A DNA stretch of 64,000 bases from Pyrus communis (GCF_963583255.1 NC_084810.1:8277751-8341750); one strand, 5' to 3'. Shown: positions 49,701 to 61,567, numbered from the stretch's first letter. Translations and numbers: made by a program. Notes: generated by a model from the sequence alone, not told the origin.

Positions 49701-50887
49701 TTTTATACTGAGATCACACAACATTATAATCATGGATCTGCCATTGCATCATAAGCATAATTTTTTTTTTATTTGTTTTTAAAAGAGCAATTTCAAACTG
49801 GCTCTTAAGGATCTATAATACACATATTAGTGTGTCTAAGCCCAATCTCAGACCAATCCACTACTTGCATATATAATTATATATCTATATTATGTAGCTC
49901 TCACTTTTTCCAATGCAAAGAGCTACCTTTTTGTAGATTCATCCCCACAAAGACGGTAGACAAAGTCGTTATGGAAAAATTTACAAGTCAGTCAATAGAA
50001 ATTGAGATAAAAAGGATGGTCGATCCCCAAAACAAATTCTAGACAATGATAGTTCATTGTCTAAAACCTCTCACTTATAAGTGAAGATGAATATTGAATC
50101 TAAAACCACCATCGGGTCAACCTCTCTCCATTCCACCGCCACTTGGTCCACCTCTCTCCACCACCACATATTTCCATTTAAGTTTTTTAATCCAAATTCT
50201 TATTGATATGATGTTAAAAATTGAAATTAATGTGTATTGGATGAAAATTTTGGATTCACAATAGATTATAGTTATTGATATGACTTGTAAGAAAACTATA
50301 TAGAGTTTTCCCCTTTTTGTTCATGTGCTGGTATAACTCATGTGCATTAACAATGAATAGAATAAGGCCCTAGAAAGGGATACCATTTATGTTTTTTTTA
50401 TATGCAAAAAAGTGTTCTATTGATAAGGAAACTGTCATAAAACATTTTAAAATTATAAAACCACATCGTAGACAAATTTAATCTTTGTAGTTTGTACTGT
50501 TGTTTCGTCTAAATTTTTCGAAACTTTTATATTGAGATCACACAACATTATAATCATGGATCTGCCATTGCTTCATAAGCATATTTAAAAATTAAAAAAA
50601 AAAAGAAAAAAAAAAGCAATTTGAAACTTGCTCTTAAAGATCTATAATACACATATTAGTGTGTATAAGCCCAATCTCAGACCGATCCACTACTTACATA
50701 TATAATTATATATCTCATAATATTATGTAGCTCTCACTTTTTCCAATGCAAAGAGCTGCCTTTTTCTAGATCCATCCCCACAAAGACGGTAAACAAAGTT
50801 GTTATGGAAAAAATTACAAGTCAGTGAAATTACGATAAAAAGAATGGTTGATCCCCAAAACAAATTCCAAACGATGATAGTTCATTA
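46741..50887. repeat. Five-unit tandem array, ~820-860 bp units, A-B-A-B-A
   Basis: Units start at 46741, 47600, 48419, 49237 and 50067 (spacing 859, 819, 818, 830) and the last ends near 50,887. All begin near CACTTATAAGTGAAGAT and end near GATAGTTCATTG. Units 1, 3 and 5 share one set of variants (CTAGAAAGGG, AATTATAAAACC, CTCTTAAAGATCT, ATCTCATAATATTA); units 2 and 4 share another (CTAGCAA, AATTATGAAACC, CTCTTAAGGATCT, ATCTATATTATG). The first unit is longer because of a ~40-bp internal duplication. Short ORFs in each unit (63-84 codons) show no domain and are not maintained between units. Confidence 0.95.
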
Positions 50888-51054
50888 CCAATGTAGTTGA
50901 AATCAGGCACACTAGCAATAATTGTTCAACTTGAGTGGGCTAGAAACCCAAACAACAATTCTGTAGGGAGTATTATATTCCAATGATGGTTCTTCCGATA
51001 AGAGTCTTTGAAATACGCATTTTGTTTGATGAATGAGTAGCTAAGCCCACTCTT

Positions 51055-51190
51055 TTTTTTTTCTTTTTTTTTTTGAGCGAAACGATAGCGAAGTAAGTTA
51101 AATGTTAAATATTAGATTAGTCACCAACGAGATTAGAACTCACGCTGTCATGTAAGGGTACAATATCTTTCCACTATTATGATAAATGAC
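51055..51190 (-). mobile_element. SINE-like element, second family
   Basis: Preceded by a T run (51,051-51,074), with a tRNA-like B-box on the minus strand (GAGTTCTAATCTCG). Matches the right half of the composite insertion at 30.5 kb (TTAGATTAGCCACC-like segment). Confidence 0.5.
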
Positions 51191-51416
51191 CACCTGCCAA
51201 ACTGGGCCCACTCTTAATTAGTTTTAAGAAAACATTTTCCATAAGAGAATTGAACTATTTACCTGCCAACTACCCTTAAGATTGGAGGATTCAAATATCT
51301 TGAGGCTGAATCTATTTAAAGCTTTTTCTTTTTTAGTTCTTTATTATTTACGAAAAATTACATTCCACATCAAAGCTTTTCGTCAACCATAGTAAATAAT
51401 TTAGTTTATTAGGAGC

Positions 51417-51434
51417 TTTATATATATATATATA
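51417..51434. repeat. Short (TA)n run
   Basis: About nine TA units. Confidence 0.85.
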
Positions 51435-51623
51435 GGTAAAAACTTTCATTATATTTCAAGGAACTCCACTAGATTTTAAACATGTCATGAGAGACAAAAA
51501 CATAAAAACAATTAAAGTTCAACCTAAAAACATGGAACTAATACTTTAAAATGCTAACCATACCCCTAAGGCATTAGGAAAACAGCCCTAACAACTCCAA
51601 CAAAATTAATATGTGCCATAAAC

Positions 51624-51945
51624 TCAACTCATCATCGACCATTTTTGCAGAATTAGTTCAACTCGTCCTCGACTATTTTTGTAGAATCATTTCAACCCTT
51701 CTTCAACCATTTATGCAAAATCAATTCAATCAGCCCTCGACCACTTTTGCAAAATCAGTTCAACTTGTCGTTGACTATTTTTGCAGAATCAGTTCATCAT
51801 ATCCTCAACAATTTTTGCAGAATTAGTTCAACCCATCCTCGACCATTTTTGCAAAATCAGTTCATCCCATCATCAAATATTTTTGCAGAATCAGTTCATC
51901 CCGTTCTCGACCATTTTTGCAAAATCAGTTCAACCTGTCGTCATC
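51624..51945. repeat. 34-bp minisatellite, nine units
   Basis: The core ATTTTTGCA recurs at 51641, 51675, 51709, 51743, 51777, 51811, 51845, 51879 and 51913: exactly 34 bases each time, despite base changes between units (consensus about CGACCATTTTTGCAAAATCAGTTCAACC). As 34 is not a multiple of three, the overlapping ORFs here are incidental. Confidence 0.95.
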
Positions 51946-52353
51946 ATATGTCACCATGCCTATGTGTGTACATTTGTTGTCATCCATTTAAAAACTCACC
52001 AATACACCAACTACTGTTTTCAAACTTACTCAGCTTAGTATTGTTCTTCATATTAGTGATTTAATAAAGTTGGTCATTTTTTCTATTTTAATTTTATTGC
52101 CAGTGAGTTGTGGATTTGAGATTCAATTCGACATTGAACAAACTAATATATAAAAAAACTATTAACAAAAAACCAATATTATCTTGAAAAGTAAAAAGAT
52201 TTCAACTATTTTGATTGCAATTGTTAACCACAGACAAATCAAATTATCAAAAAAATTTCTTTTAAATTGTGACTATAAAACCACACCATTTACTGGATCT
52301 CCAATAGTGCATATTGGCTGAATAGTGGCCCCAAACAAAGAGAAATTATTCTA

Positions 52354-52934
52354 GGTTCCGGGCTCGTTAGCTAACATGGAGTCCACCAACCATAACTTGA
52401 CACTTCTTCATTTTTACCACCAACCCACAACTTAAAGGAAAAAAAAAAAAACATTTTGGGTTTGCGCCCCACTAGTCTCTCCTTCCTCTCTCATTCTTCT
52501 GGAAACTGAAAGAGCAAAAAAGATTTTTGCATTTACATTATTCAAAATCTATTTGATTTCAGAATTATGATGTCTCTTTCAAATCATATTTCAGTTGGCA
52601 TGACTAGAGAAAAAGAAGCACAAGGTATGAAAATCATATTTAAATATGAAGATTGGAGTTTCGGGTGGGTGTTCATGGTGGTGGGCATGATGTGGTTGTT
52701 GGGTGGAAGGAATCAATATCAAGTGGGTGGTCTTGGAAGTGGCAGGGACGGACATTTGGATGCAAGTGGTGATGATTTTTACCTTTTAGTTTCCTAGAGA
52801 AGGGAGAGAGAGGAAGGCGAGATAGTGGGGCGAACCCCAATATGTTTTTTTTGATAATTCTTTAAATTGTGGGTTGTGTGAAAAATGTGGTGGTGGAATT
52901 CCTGGTCAGCTAATGAGCCGGATGAATTGGAACC
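52354..52934. mobile_element. Fold-back / Mutator-like element with long inverted ends
   Basis: About 130-145 bp at each end are imperfect complements (left: GGTTCC, GGCTCGTTAGCTAAC, CCACCAACCCACAA, TGCGCCCCACTAGTCTC; right mirrors these). Long inverted ends point to a Mutator-like non-autonomous or fold-back element. The centre holds a 76-codon frame (52,567-52,797) with no recognised domain. No target duplication was found. Confidence 0.65.
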
Positions 52935-53489
52935 AATATATATATATTTTTTTTTTAAAAAGAGAGAGAATGGACAATAAATGAAGAGATAAAAGTGTGA
53001 AAAAAATCTTTTCTACTATAAAGGATAATTTTGTAACTTACACTCTAGATAACAAAAAGGCAATGATATCATATTTCACAAGTATTAACTTTTGTCTCAC
53101 CTCATAATGTTTAAAAGTTGTTGTCTTAATATACAATTAAGTATTAAAAGTGTACTCTGTGTAATATACTCTATGTGTAATTTTTCCTTTTCCATTACAC
53201 TTTCTACTACGAATGAAACAAATTAAAAAATAATAGAAAATTCATAAAAAGTCCCTCAATTTTTTTTTATTAAAAAGTTATTGGATAACTTTAACATTTT
53301 TCTATTATTAAGGACTTCTTTTTTTTTTTTTTTCAATTCAAACCCCTCATAAAATGTGACTTGACTCATTTTTGTTTTTTTATCTTTATAATATAAAAAA
53401 TGTCTTTATTAATAAGAAAAGTTGATTAAGAGTTTTCGATAAAATAAAATATGGAACTTTTTATTAGTTCTCCTAAAAATAAACATTTT

Positions 53490-53850
53490 GTTGTAAATGG
53501 AGGTGTGAATGCCCATTGAAATAAGCAAACAAATATGACCGTAGATTTACAATGTTCTCAAAGAAAAAAAAATTTGAAAAGTTTGTTAGGTTGAAAAACA
53601 TTGCCAATCAAATATGACAGAGAATGAAAACCTCTATATAAAGAGGTATTTGCATCATTGAAGAACACAACACAAAATTGAGAAATTCATGTAAGCTACG
53701 TCAATGCCAGAGAGGTAGAGAGAAAAATAGTGAGAGTCATTTTTGTACTCTTTTTATTTCAGATAATGAGAGAAAGTATTACTGCTGCCCCGAGGACGTA
53801 GGCACACTTGCCGAACCTCGTACATATTGTGTCTTATTTACTTTAAATTT
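53490..53850 (+). mobile_element. Probable solo LTR of a Ty1/copia element
   Basis: It begins near TGTAAATGGAGGTGTGAATG, has a TATA box CTCTATATAAAGAGG at 53,633, and contains the GAGGACGTAGGCACACTTGCCGAAC hook (middle bases 53,793-53,817) common in plant copia LTRs. No internal region follows. The right edge is uncertain. Confidence 0.5.
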
Positions 53851-53867
53851 TACTGCACACGTAAAAG

Positions 53868-54005
53868 AATTTTTGACAGAATTATGACGGAAGGACCACA
53901 TTGTTTTGCGACACTTATTTTCAGGAACTACATTAATCGATTTTCAATTTCAGGAACCATTTTAATGGTGTGGGTCAATTTCAGGAACCATTTGTGATAT
54001 AGACC
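53868..54005. repeat. Dispersed repeat, copy 1
   Basis: About 135 bp (GACGGAAGGACCACATTG, then TTTTCAATTTCAGGAACC and GTGGGTCAATTTCAGGAACC) matched by 59,885-60,012 in the same orientation. Probably one end of a transposon family not otherwise identified. Confidence 0.7.
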
Positions 54006-54202
54006 CTATTAATATATTGGGCTCCATTTTTTTTATTAACTATTAAAAATAATTAAAATTGATTTAGTTTTTATCTTATTATTTGTCAGTGGGACTCATA
54101 CATTAAAAAATTAAATTAAATATATTTGACTCCATATTTGTTTGCATATATGGCATCTTTATTGGAGCCATTCGAGTCATTGGAGAATACCTCAGTGTCA
54201 TT

Positions 54203-55324
54203 GAGTAAATTGTGGCAATAGTCCCTCAACTAAAAATCCATTATCATTGGTCCCTCAACTCATCAAAATGTGTAGCTATGGTCCTTTTCGTCAACTTCAT
54301 CAAAATTTTGTCAAAATGAGTTATGTTGGAAGGACCATTGCTACAATTGGAGTCCCTCAACTCATCAAAACATGTAGCTGTGGTCTTTTTTGTCAACTTC
54401 GTTAGAATTTTGTCAAAACGAGTTATGTTGGAAGAATCATTGCTACAATCGGGTTAAAATTGAGAGACCAAGTTGAGGGACCAATGGTAATGAATTTTTA
54501 GTTAAGGGACCATAGCTGCACGTAGGGGTGGGCGCGGTGCGGTTCGGTGCTATTTTGAAGCCAAAATCGAAATGAAACCAAACCGTTTGGTTTGGTTCGA
54601 TGCGGTTTCAAATGGTTTCAGTTTGGTTTTTGAGAAAAAAATATACAATTTAAAATATACACCTATTTATGCATAAGACGGTCTTATTTTCCTCATATAT
54701 TAATTAATGAATATGCAGCAAAACAGAAACAACAATGCAGCAAAAAATAGTGGCAAAACTGCAAAAAAAATGCAGCAAAAAACAGCAAAACTGCATAAAA
54801 AATGCAGCAAAACAACAGAAAAACTGCACCAAAACTGCTGCAAAAAACTCAACAAAAGTGCACCAAATCTGCACCAGGTCGCAAAATTGAAGATAATTTT
54901 CAAGAAGATGAGTTAAGGAAAAAATGAGTTTTAAGAAGATGAGTTAAGGAGATGAAGATGTGTTTCTGCCTTCAGGAGCCGAAGTGCAAAACTAGATTAA
55001 AAGTTTAAAATATAACATTTATTTATTAATTTTATTATATGGTGCGGTTTTGGTTTCGGTGCTGTTTTGAAAACCCAAAACTAAAACCAAATCGTTTTCT
55101 TTGCCGCGGTTCGATTTTGAAACCGAAACCGTTTCAAAATCACAAAACCAAATCGTTCGGTACGGTTCGATTCGATTCGTATTTCGGTTTCGGTTTTCGG
55201 TTCCAAGTGCCCACCCTTAGCTGCACGTTTTGATGAATTGAGGGACCAATGGTAATGCATTTTTAGTTGAGAAATCATTGCTCCAATTAAGTTAAAATCA
55301 AGAAATCATTGCTACAATTTACTC
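54203..55324. mobile_element. Mutator-like non-autonomous element, split by a hAT insertion
   Basis: The ends GAGTAAATTGTGGCAAT and the complement of ATTGCTACAATTTACTC are inverted repeats. The flanks CAGTGTCATT (54193-54202) and TAGTATCATT (55325-55334) match at eight of ten bases, as in Mutator-type duplications. Its left arm holds an internal tandem duplication of about 115 bp (54,240-54,350 and 54,354-54,460). A ~697-bp hAT element interrupts it. Confidence 0.75.
54523..55219. mobile_element. hAT-type MITE, perfect 8-bp duplication
   Basis: The ends TAGGGGTGGGC and GCCCACCCTTA are inverted repeats. GCTGCACG flanks both sides exactly (54515-54522 and 55220-55227). Subterminal regions are full of CGGTTTGG/GGTTTCGGT motifs, likely transposase-binding repeats. 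The middle has an AT/GCAGCAAAA-rich simple region that opens chance ORFs. No transposase. Confidence 0.9.
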
Positions 55325-55731
55325 TAGTATCATTTGATCATATTTGACATTTCCTTCAAAAAATTTCTTGTAGACGAAATCAGTCGATTAATAATTATGC
55401 CACCCACTCGTTTCCACTGTTGTCCCTCACTCTCTCACCAACTGCAAGATTAATGATAAACTCCCATCGATGACAATTATATTGATAAATTAATGGGTCA
55501 TTGAAATTTTAATTTTATTTGACAAGGAAAACGTTGAAATTAGTAATTTTAGGAAAATCAAGGCTTTTCAGAATTTTGTGATAATTTTGATAATTTTTTG
55601 TAATAAAATGTTGGACAGTTTGTTTAAGAAAATGTTATTTTTTTTATTTTTTATTTTTTTTTGTAAAATAACAGAGGTAGTACTGATTCAAGCTTTGGAA
55701 ATAATTTTACCAATCTTTTAAAAAACATAAC

Positions 55732-56860
55732 TGACATACTCCGACCTGGAAGTCCACCTGGGACCTAGAATTGAGCTGTGTTAGCTGACACCCGGAAGGT
55801 GACGAAGCCATAAAGTGTAATGGTGTAGAAAATGTCAGTAAATTTAAACCTGAAAGTGACAAATGTAAGAGAGCGTATGTGAGCCGGATTGAACCTAACT
55901 AGTGTAGTAATTTCTGGTATAAGAGGACCACCAAGAGGAGTACCGCAAGCAGAATAGATTGGACAGTTACGACCATGCGACATATCTGTGAGTGGGTCTT
56001 TGCTTTTAAATATTATATATTTGTTTGGTTTCCATATGTGTGTGTGTGTGTGTGTGTGTGTATTTAATAAAGAATTTTCGACGTTACGCCTAGATTAGAC
56101 TAACGTTTATAAGAATTAGCGGATTGACGGAATTTATGAAATTATCCTAAATCTTACAGGATGCACAGGTATGTGTACGATTATGGGATGTCTTAATTAT
56201 GTTTGCGACCATGAATATTATTTTATTGACTAGAATTATCGAATTACCGTTGCATGATCATATTTATATTAACTACTTATCATGCATGCTACAATGGTGT
56301 TAGTACTCGCTCGGGCCAGAGCTAGTCTTCACAAGTATGTTCACATTGCACCGATACGTTCATTTTGGATCCATTTTAGGTGCCAGTCATATCCTAGATT
56401 GCTACTAGCAGTTAGGACTCGTATGGACGTGCAAAGCGCCAGTCTTCATGTGATTGTAGTACTAAAGTGTAAATCATGATTACACCCAGTCTTATTGATG
56501 TTAGAAAATCTTTGCATGAGCTTGTGTGTCAACATATGTCGATGAGCACCTAATATTATATGTTCGTTATGCGAGATGTTGTGATCATCCGATGTTATAC
56601 GTTTTATATGTGAAATATTATGATTTACCGTATTTTTGAAATATTACTGTTTATGGTAAGTGCTTTCATACTATATGTAGTATATATATTTGGAAATTAT
56701 ACTTGTTTTACGGCGAGGGGTTATACGTTTTCGAAAAGGTTTGACAAAACTTTATTTTCAAGCCAACTCACCCTTGTTTTTCGCCCCTCCAGGTTTTAGT
56801 GGCAGAGCTTTTGTGTCAACAAGGATTCCTGACAAATGTTGCGATAGAAGATTACTTTTG
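55732..56860 (+). mobile_element. LTR remnant related to Tekay/Del chromoviruses
   Basis: It starts TGACATACTCCGACCTGGAA, a usual start of this LTR group. It shares the block TTACGGCGAGGGGTTA ... CTCACCCTTGTTTTTCGCCCCTCCAGGTT (in pieces, 56,708-56,795) with the 3' LTR at 5.2 kb. No internal region is attached, so it is probably a solo LTR. The right end is not certain. Confidence 0.6.
56037..56062. repeat. (TG)n microsatellite
   Basis: About 13 TG units inside the LTR remnant. Confidence 0.95.
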
Positions 56861-56959
56861 ATGGTATAATACAAAAAAGGAGTAACGCAAATAAGGTGAC
56901 AACATCTGATATTGCTCTAATCATTTCCCTCCATACTTGATCTGTTGAAGTCCACTTTA

Positions 56960-57270
56960 AATTTTGGGTAAATTACAATTTACACCCTTAAATTTGAGTG
57001 CAATTACAACCTTATGCAATATCTTTAAAACATTTCAATCTCATACCTTTAGTATTATTTCATTTCAACTTCGTACAACCGTTAGTCAAGACCGTTAAAT
57101 TAATCGTTAAATGATGACGTGGCAAATATAAGCCCACATATTTTAATGACGTGGCAAATAAAATAATTAAACACTTTCTCCCTCAAATTCTAACTTTGGC
57201 ATCGGAGTTTCTTCGGCCAAAGCCCCCTCATTCATCGTTGGGGGGTGAGGCTCTTGGCCTTGACCTTAGG
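56960..57270. other. Transposon-like sequence, no gene
   Basis: Low-complexity phrases such as GGGTAAATTACAATTTACACC and two copies of GACGTGGCAAATA resemble known dispersed plant repeats. No boundaries could be set. Confidence 0.35.
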
Positions 57271-57279
57271 TGTTAATTA

Positions 57280-59760
57280 TTTTGTAGGTGCATTTTCGTC
57301 CAAAAAGAAGAAGGCATAAATTTGCATCCACAAATTGGTGCTTTCACTGAGGGTCTTGATTCAGACGCTCATAAAAGACTCTCACATTCAAGGTTTTTGT
57401 TTCTAGTTCATTTGTAGATTTTTCGTACGTTCTTATTCTTGGAATTTTTATTTATAACAATTCTTTAGTAAAACGTAAAATAAAAGTACAATGACTAGAA
57501 ACTTGGAAACCACGACGAACAGAAATTCCAACATTTTAGGACCACGATGATCCACGAGGCTTAACGCGACGACTAATGGAATGGCACCACGGTAGCAGCC
57601 ACCACCATAGCCACCACGGCAGCAACCACTATGGCCACTTTTGGAAGGCCCACACCTCACGGGGAGCAGCAAGCCCAGGTGCCAAGGGCAGCCTAAGCCA
57701 TGGCCAACCCAGCGCCCCACGCTATTCCAAGCTCCACGGGCCTAAGCCCAGGACTTGCAGAGTCGAGCCCAGGACCTATCGAGCTGAGCCCAAGCCCAAC
57801 ATGTGCCACATGCAATCCAGCCCACTTTCGTGGTGTCCCAAGCAGCCTAAGCCTGTCTAAGACCAGTTCTACTGACCTGGCTCTAAATTTCTGGGTCAAT
57901 GATTGAACTGAGGGCATTTTCACCCCATTTTTTTGCTGATTTAACATTTCCTAACTTAAATCTTGCGCTCGGAGTCTACCACATTTCCACTACTCAAGGA
58001 GACGCATTCTTTCCAAGCTCTTCCAACCCAAATAGAGAACAACACTTGTCTCGACAAGTTATAGAGTTGATGAACGCCCTCGTACAACAGACGACCTTGG
58101 TGAATCAGCTTTTGTAGCGCACCGCGATGCAATGTTCCCCTGACGAGATGTCCCGAAGTAGGACAAAGACAGACGAGGAACCTTTCCAGCAGAGTCCTGG
58201 TAAGCAGCCACTTAACCAACTGCGGACCGAGCGTTTCTGCAGTGTACACTCCCGACTAGGCCCATGAGATAGCGTATACTTTCGTCTTAGCGCGCAGAGA
58301 AGCATGCACTCTCGGTTAGGCCCGCGAACAAGCATACACTCACAGTTGAGGCCATACTCCAATGATTAACATGAATAACCTTCTAGGCGAAGTGTTCATT
58401 TGCGACTAGGTCCACAAGAAGCATCATCCACCTCACATCAGAGCAGGCAGCACAACTGTCATCGACTACATCACACTTGATGTGAAAACATCGCCAGTTG
58501 TCTCAAAGAAGACGTTCATGATAGTAAGTGACACGTCTCCCTACAATGGGATTTTAAGACGACCTTGGCTGATAAAGTTAGACGCCATCACTTCCGTCAA
58601 ATTTCAAAAAATCCGATTCCGCATCTCGGGAGGAGGAGTCGGAGAAATTAAGTTTGACTAGGCCACATTTTGACGATGCACTGTGCAAGTATTGAAAGGA
58701 ATCAAAGAAGAAGACTTTTACCCTCGTAGAGGCTATTGAGGTTCGATGGGACAAGGGAGTTACCAAATAGCAATTACAACAGACGGATCAAGAAAATGGT
58801 GTCCAAACCAACGCGCCAGCAAACGAAACGGGATGAAAACCCTAAAATGACGCCGAGCACATCATTTTTGATCCCCATCAGCTAAAGAAGACTGCTAGTA
58901 TCAGTTCACGTCTGAGCCCAAAGGAAAAGAAAGAACTCACGGTTTTTCTTAGGGAAAATTGTGACATCTTCGCATGGTCACATCCTAACATGCCCGGCAT
59001 CGACCCCAAAATAGCTTCCCACAAGCTGCACGTTGACCCCACTGCCAAATCGGTGATCTAAAAAAGAAGGCATTTTGTACCAGAACGAGTGACGATTGTC
59101 AAAGCGGAAATTGACAAGCTACTGGAGGCCAGATTCATATAAGAGGTAGCAAACTCAATATAGCTTGCCAACGTCGTGCTAGTAAAGAAAAAACAGAAAG
59201 GCAAATTGAAGGTTTGTGAAGACTACACCAACCTCAATAAAGCATGCCCAAATGATCCTTATCCACTTCCCTGAATTGATCTATTACTAGATTCAACTTC
59301 TGGGAACCAGCTGCTCAGCTTCTTGGATGCATAGTCCGACTACAACCAAATAGCCATGTATGAGCCCGATAAGGAAAAAACTACGTTCGTAATAGAGCGA
59401 GGCACCTACTGTTACAAGGTCATGCCCTTTGGCCTCAAGAACGCGGGAGCTACTTACCAAAGGTTAGTAAAAATGATGTTTAAGAAGCAAATTGGAGTAA
59501 CCATAGAAGTCTATGTCAATGACATCATGCTGAAGGGCAAGCAGTGATCAAACCACATCGACAACTTAGCGGAAACTTTCGACATCCTTAGAAAGTACAA
59601 GATGAAGCTCAATCCCGCCAAATGCACATTTGGAGTATTTGCAAGTAGCTTTTTGGGGTACATAGTACCAAAGAGGAATTGAAGCACATCCCAAACAAAT
59701 TCGAGCAATCCTAGAGATGAAATCTTTAACTACCTTAAAGGAGATCCAAAACTTGACTGA
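57280..59760 (+). mobile_element. Decayed Ty3/gypsy element, Tat-like
   Basis: From left to right: a post-LTR stretch (AATTGGTGCTTTCACTGAGG) that may be the primer-binding region; gag-like sequence with Pro/Ser-rich tracts and recurring SRLGP phrases (58,240-58,420); a protease segment (SPYNGILRRPWL, about 58,540); and RT from about 58,880 to 59,680. It has no chromodomain and RT wording typical of the Tat/Athila side of plant gypsy elements. It is cut by more than ten stops, with no integrase found. Confidence 0.78.
58880..59680 (+). pseudogene. Tat-like reverse transcriptase remains
   Basis: Readable RT blocks: NVVLVKKKQKGKLKVCEDY, NKACPNDPYPLP, an open piece at 59,356-59,547 with KVMPFGLKNAGATYQRLV and the catalytic loop changed to YVNDI (usual YVDD), then KLNPAKCTFGV. 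Stops and at least one frameshift make it inactive. Confidence 0.85.
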
Positions 59761-59884
59761 ACGAGGAACCGCCCTTATGCAAAAAGAAAATTTGTTTTTT
59801 ATTAATTAAATATTTTTAATTCTTATAATAATAGTTATTATACTTGTGGGGCCCAATTATGTGCCATATCAGCGCATAACAGAA

Positions 59885-60012
59885 TTTTTGATAGATTTTT
59901 AACGGAATGACCACATTGATTTGCGACACCTATTTTCAGGGATTACATTGATTGATTTTCAATTTCGCGGACCATCTTGATTGGGTGGGTCAATTTCAGG
60001 GACCATTTGTGA
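59885..60012. repeat. Dispersed repeat, copy 2
   Basis: Same ~130-bp family as 53,868-54,005 (ACGGAATGACCACATTG, GTGGGTCAATTTCAGGGACC), same orientation. Confidence 0.7.
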
Positions 60013-60019
60013 TAGAAAC

Positions 60020-60540
60020 CCAAATATATATTAACAATTACAATGGAAAAAAACTAACACAATACACCTTTAAGGGCGCATATTGCCCGTGATGCAAAAA
60101 TGCCTCTCGCGCGCACATTAGTGCATGCAGAGAGGCTAGTGAAGTTACGATGAAAGGGCGTGGGAGTTTGAAAACTGAAAGGGAACTGCTATGCAGTTGA
60201 AAACTCAAACTGAACGGGAATTGCCAGGCAGTTTGAAAACTAAATGTTGAACGTGGTGATTCTTTCTCCCATCTTTAATCTCTAATTTTTTTGACAAAAG
60301 TATCCATGCTATTTTGATTGCATTATTTTTAGTCAGTAGGAAATTTTTTTTGTTTCAAGAGGGTTTTTTTTTTAAAACATTTTGATGAAGCCTTAAGACA
60401 CCAAAATTAATTGCTGACTTTCTAATATTAGAGATTAAAGATGTGTTAAGAAAAACTGCTAACCAATAATAAGAATATAGGGTATATGGAATTCATAAAA
60501 AAAAATATATGGGCCTTTCTGGGCCTTAGTAAAAGTTAAA
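60020..60540. other. Intergenic upstream of SYP61
   Basis: No gene seen. Around 60,170-60,245 the phrase GAAAACT(G/C)AA...GGGAA(C/T)TGC is repeated with small changes, an imperfect ~40-bp duplication. Confidence 0.4.
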
Positions 60541-60719
60541 GCTCTTCCATGTCCAAAACCGAAGCCCACACAATTCTTCTCTCACAACTTCGTCTTCTCA
60601 AAGCTTCTTCGTCTGCTTCCGTGCATTAGTCCTCACGAGGATCTACACATCAGGTCCCCGTCTCTCCGTTCAGTCCGTACAGGTATGCCCCTCCCTCACT
60701 ATTCTCAAATTTTCTGCCC

Positions 60720-60722
<3 letters not shown>

Positions 60723-60753
<31 letters not shown>
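60723..60753. repeat. (TA)n microsatellite in the SYP61 leader intron
   Basis: About 15 TA units shortly after a GT donor at 60,683. Confidence 0.95.
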
Positions 60754-60756
<3 letters not shown>

Positions 60757-61567
60757 CATATCTGTTTGCTGTTTCAAATCGGAATTTTGGTGTATTGGGC
60801 GAGAATTTTGATTCGTATAACGTGTTCGGTATGCGGAAAATCAGGCGGGTTATTCAATTCTTGGGTGATTTTGATCTGAAATTCTGTCTGATTAGTTACT
60901 GATCCGAAGTGGAGAATGAATTCAATGATTTGATCAGTTGTTCATGTGATTAAGCAAGTAGTATGCATATAATATGCTTAAGTGGATCTAATTCAGCTAA
61001 TTCTCCAAGTAATTTGTACTTTCATTCTTCGATGCAGTCGTATGTCACTAATGAATGTCGAAAATTCCTTGTTTGAATCTGGTTGTTGTAGGACTTGATT
61101 ATTTTTGTGTATGGTTAACTTGTAATTATATTTTTCGGGAATATTATTATGGCATTGATGGCAAAAGATGATTGTTGATTTTTCATGACATTAAGGATTA
61201 CTCGGTTGCCATTTCAAAAAAATTATTAAATACAAGATAAAAAAACTCATTTGCATATTTGGAAACATAAAATGAAGGAAAAGGTGCAGATCGGTTCTAC
61301 TTAAAACTCATTTGGATATTCGGAAATCGAGTTTCAGTTCACGCTAATCAAAATGTAGTGGGGCTAAGGCCGACCAAACACTTTTCACTAACTCTTGCTG
61401 AATGTTCTGTTTCAGTTGATTTATTTAGTGGATCTTTCAGTAGAATTGAATTTCTTGTTTATATATGCATGTATTCTCATGTTTAGTTGCAGTTAGGGAT
61501 ATGGTTTTTCTAACAGAAGTTTCTTTTTGGGATGCTCATAGGATAGGTTAGTTCCGTAAGGTTCACA

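Noticed and set aside
46755..50042. Recurring short ORFs (63-84 codons) in the tandem array as a gene family
   Set aside because: Lengths and starts change between units, there is no domain, and they follow from duplication of non-coding sequence.
51624..51945. Regular repeats suggesting a CRISPR array
   Set aside because: Units are contiguous with no unique spacers, and the DNA is plant nuclear.
51611..52064. Overlapping ORFs of 71-105 codons rich in FCRIS/FAESV repeats
   Set aside because: They are read-through of the 34-bp minisatellite in three frames; a 34-bp period cannot keep one reading frame.
52567..52797. 76-codon ORF as a transposase or captured gene
   Set aside because: Too short, with no domain; it starts in one inverted arm region of a fold-back element.
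54700..54916. Lys/Asn-rich ORFs on both strands
   Set aside because: Produced by the simple GCAGCAAAA-rich interior of the hAT MITE.
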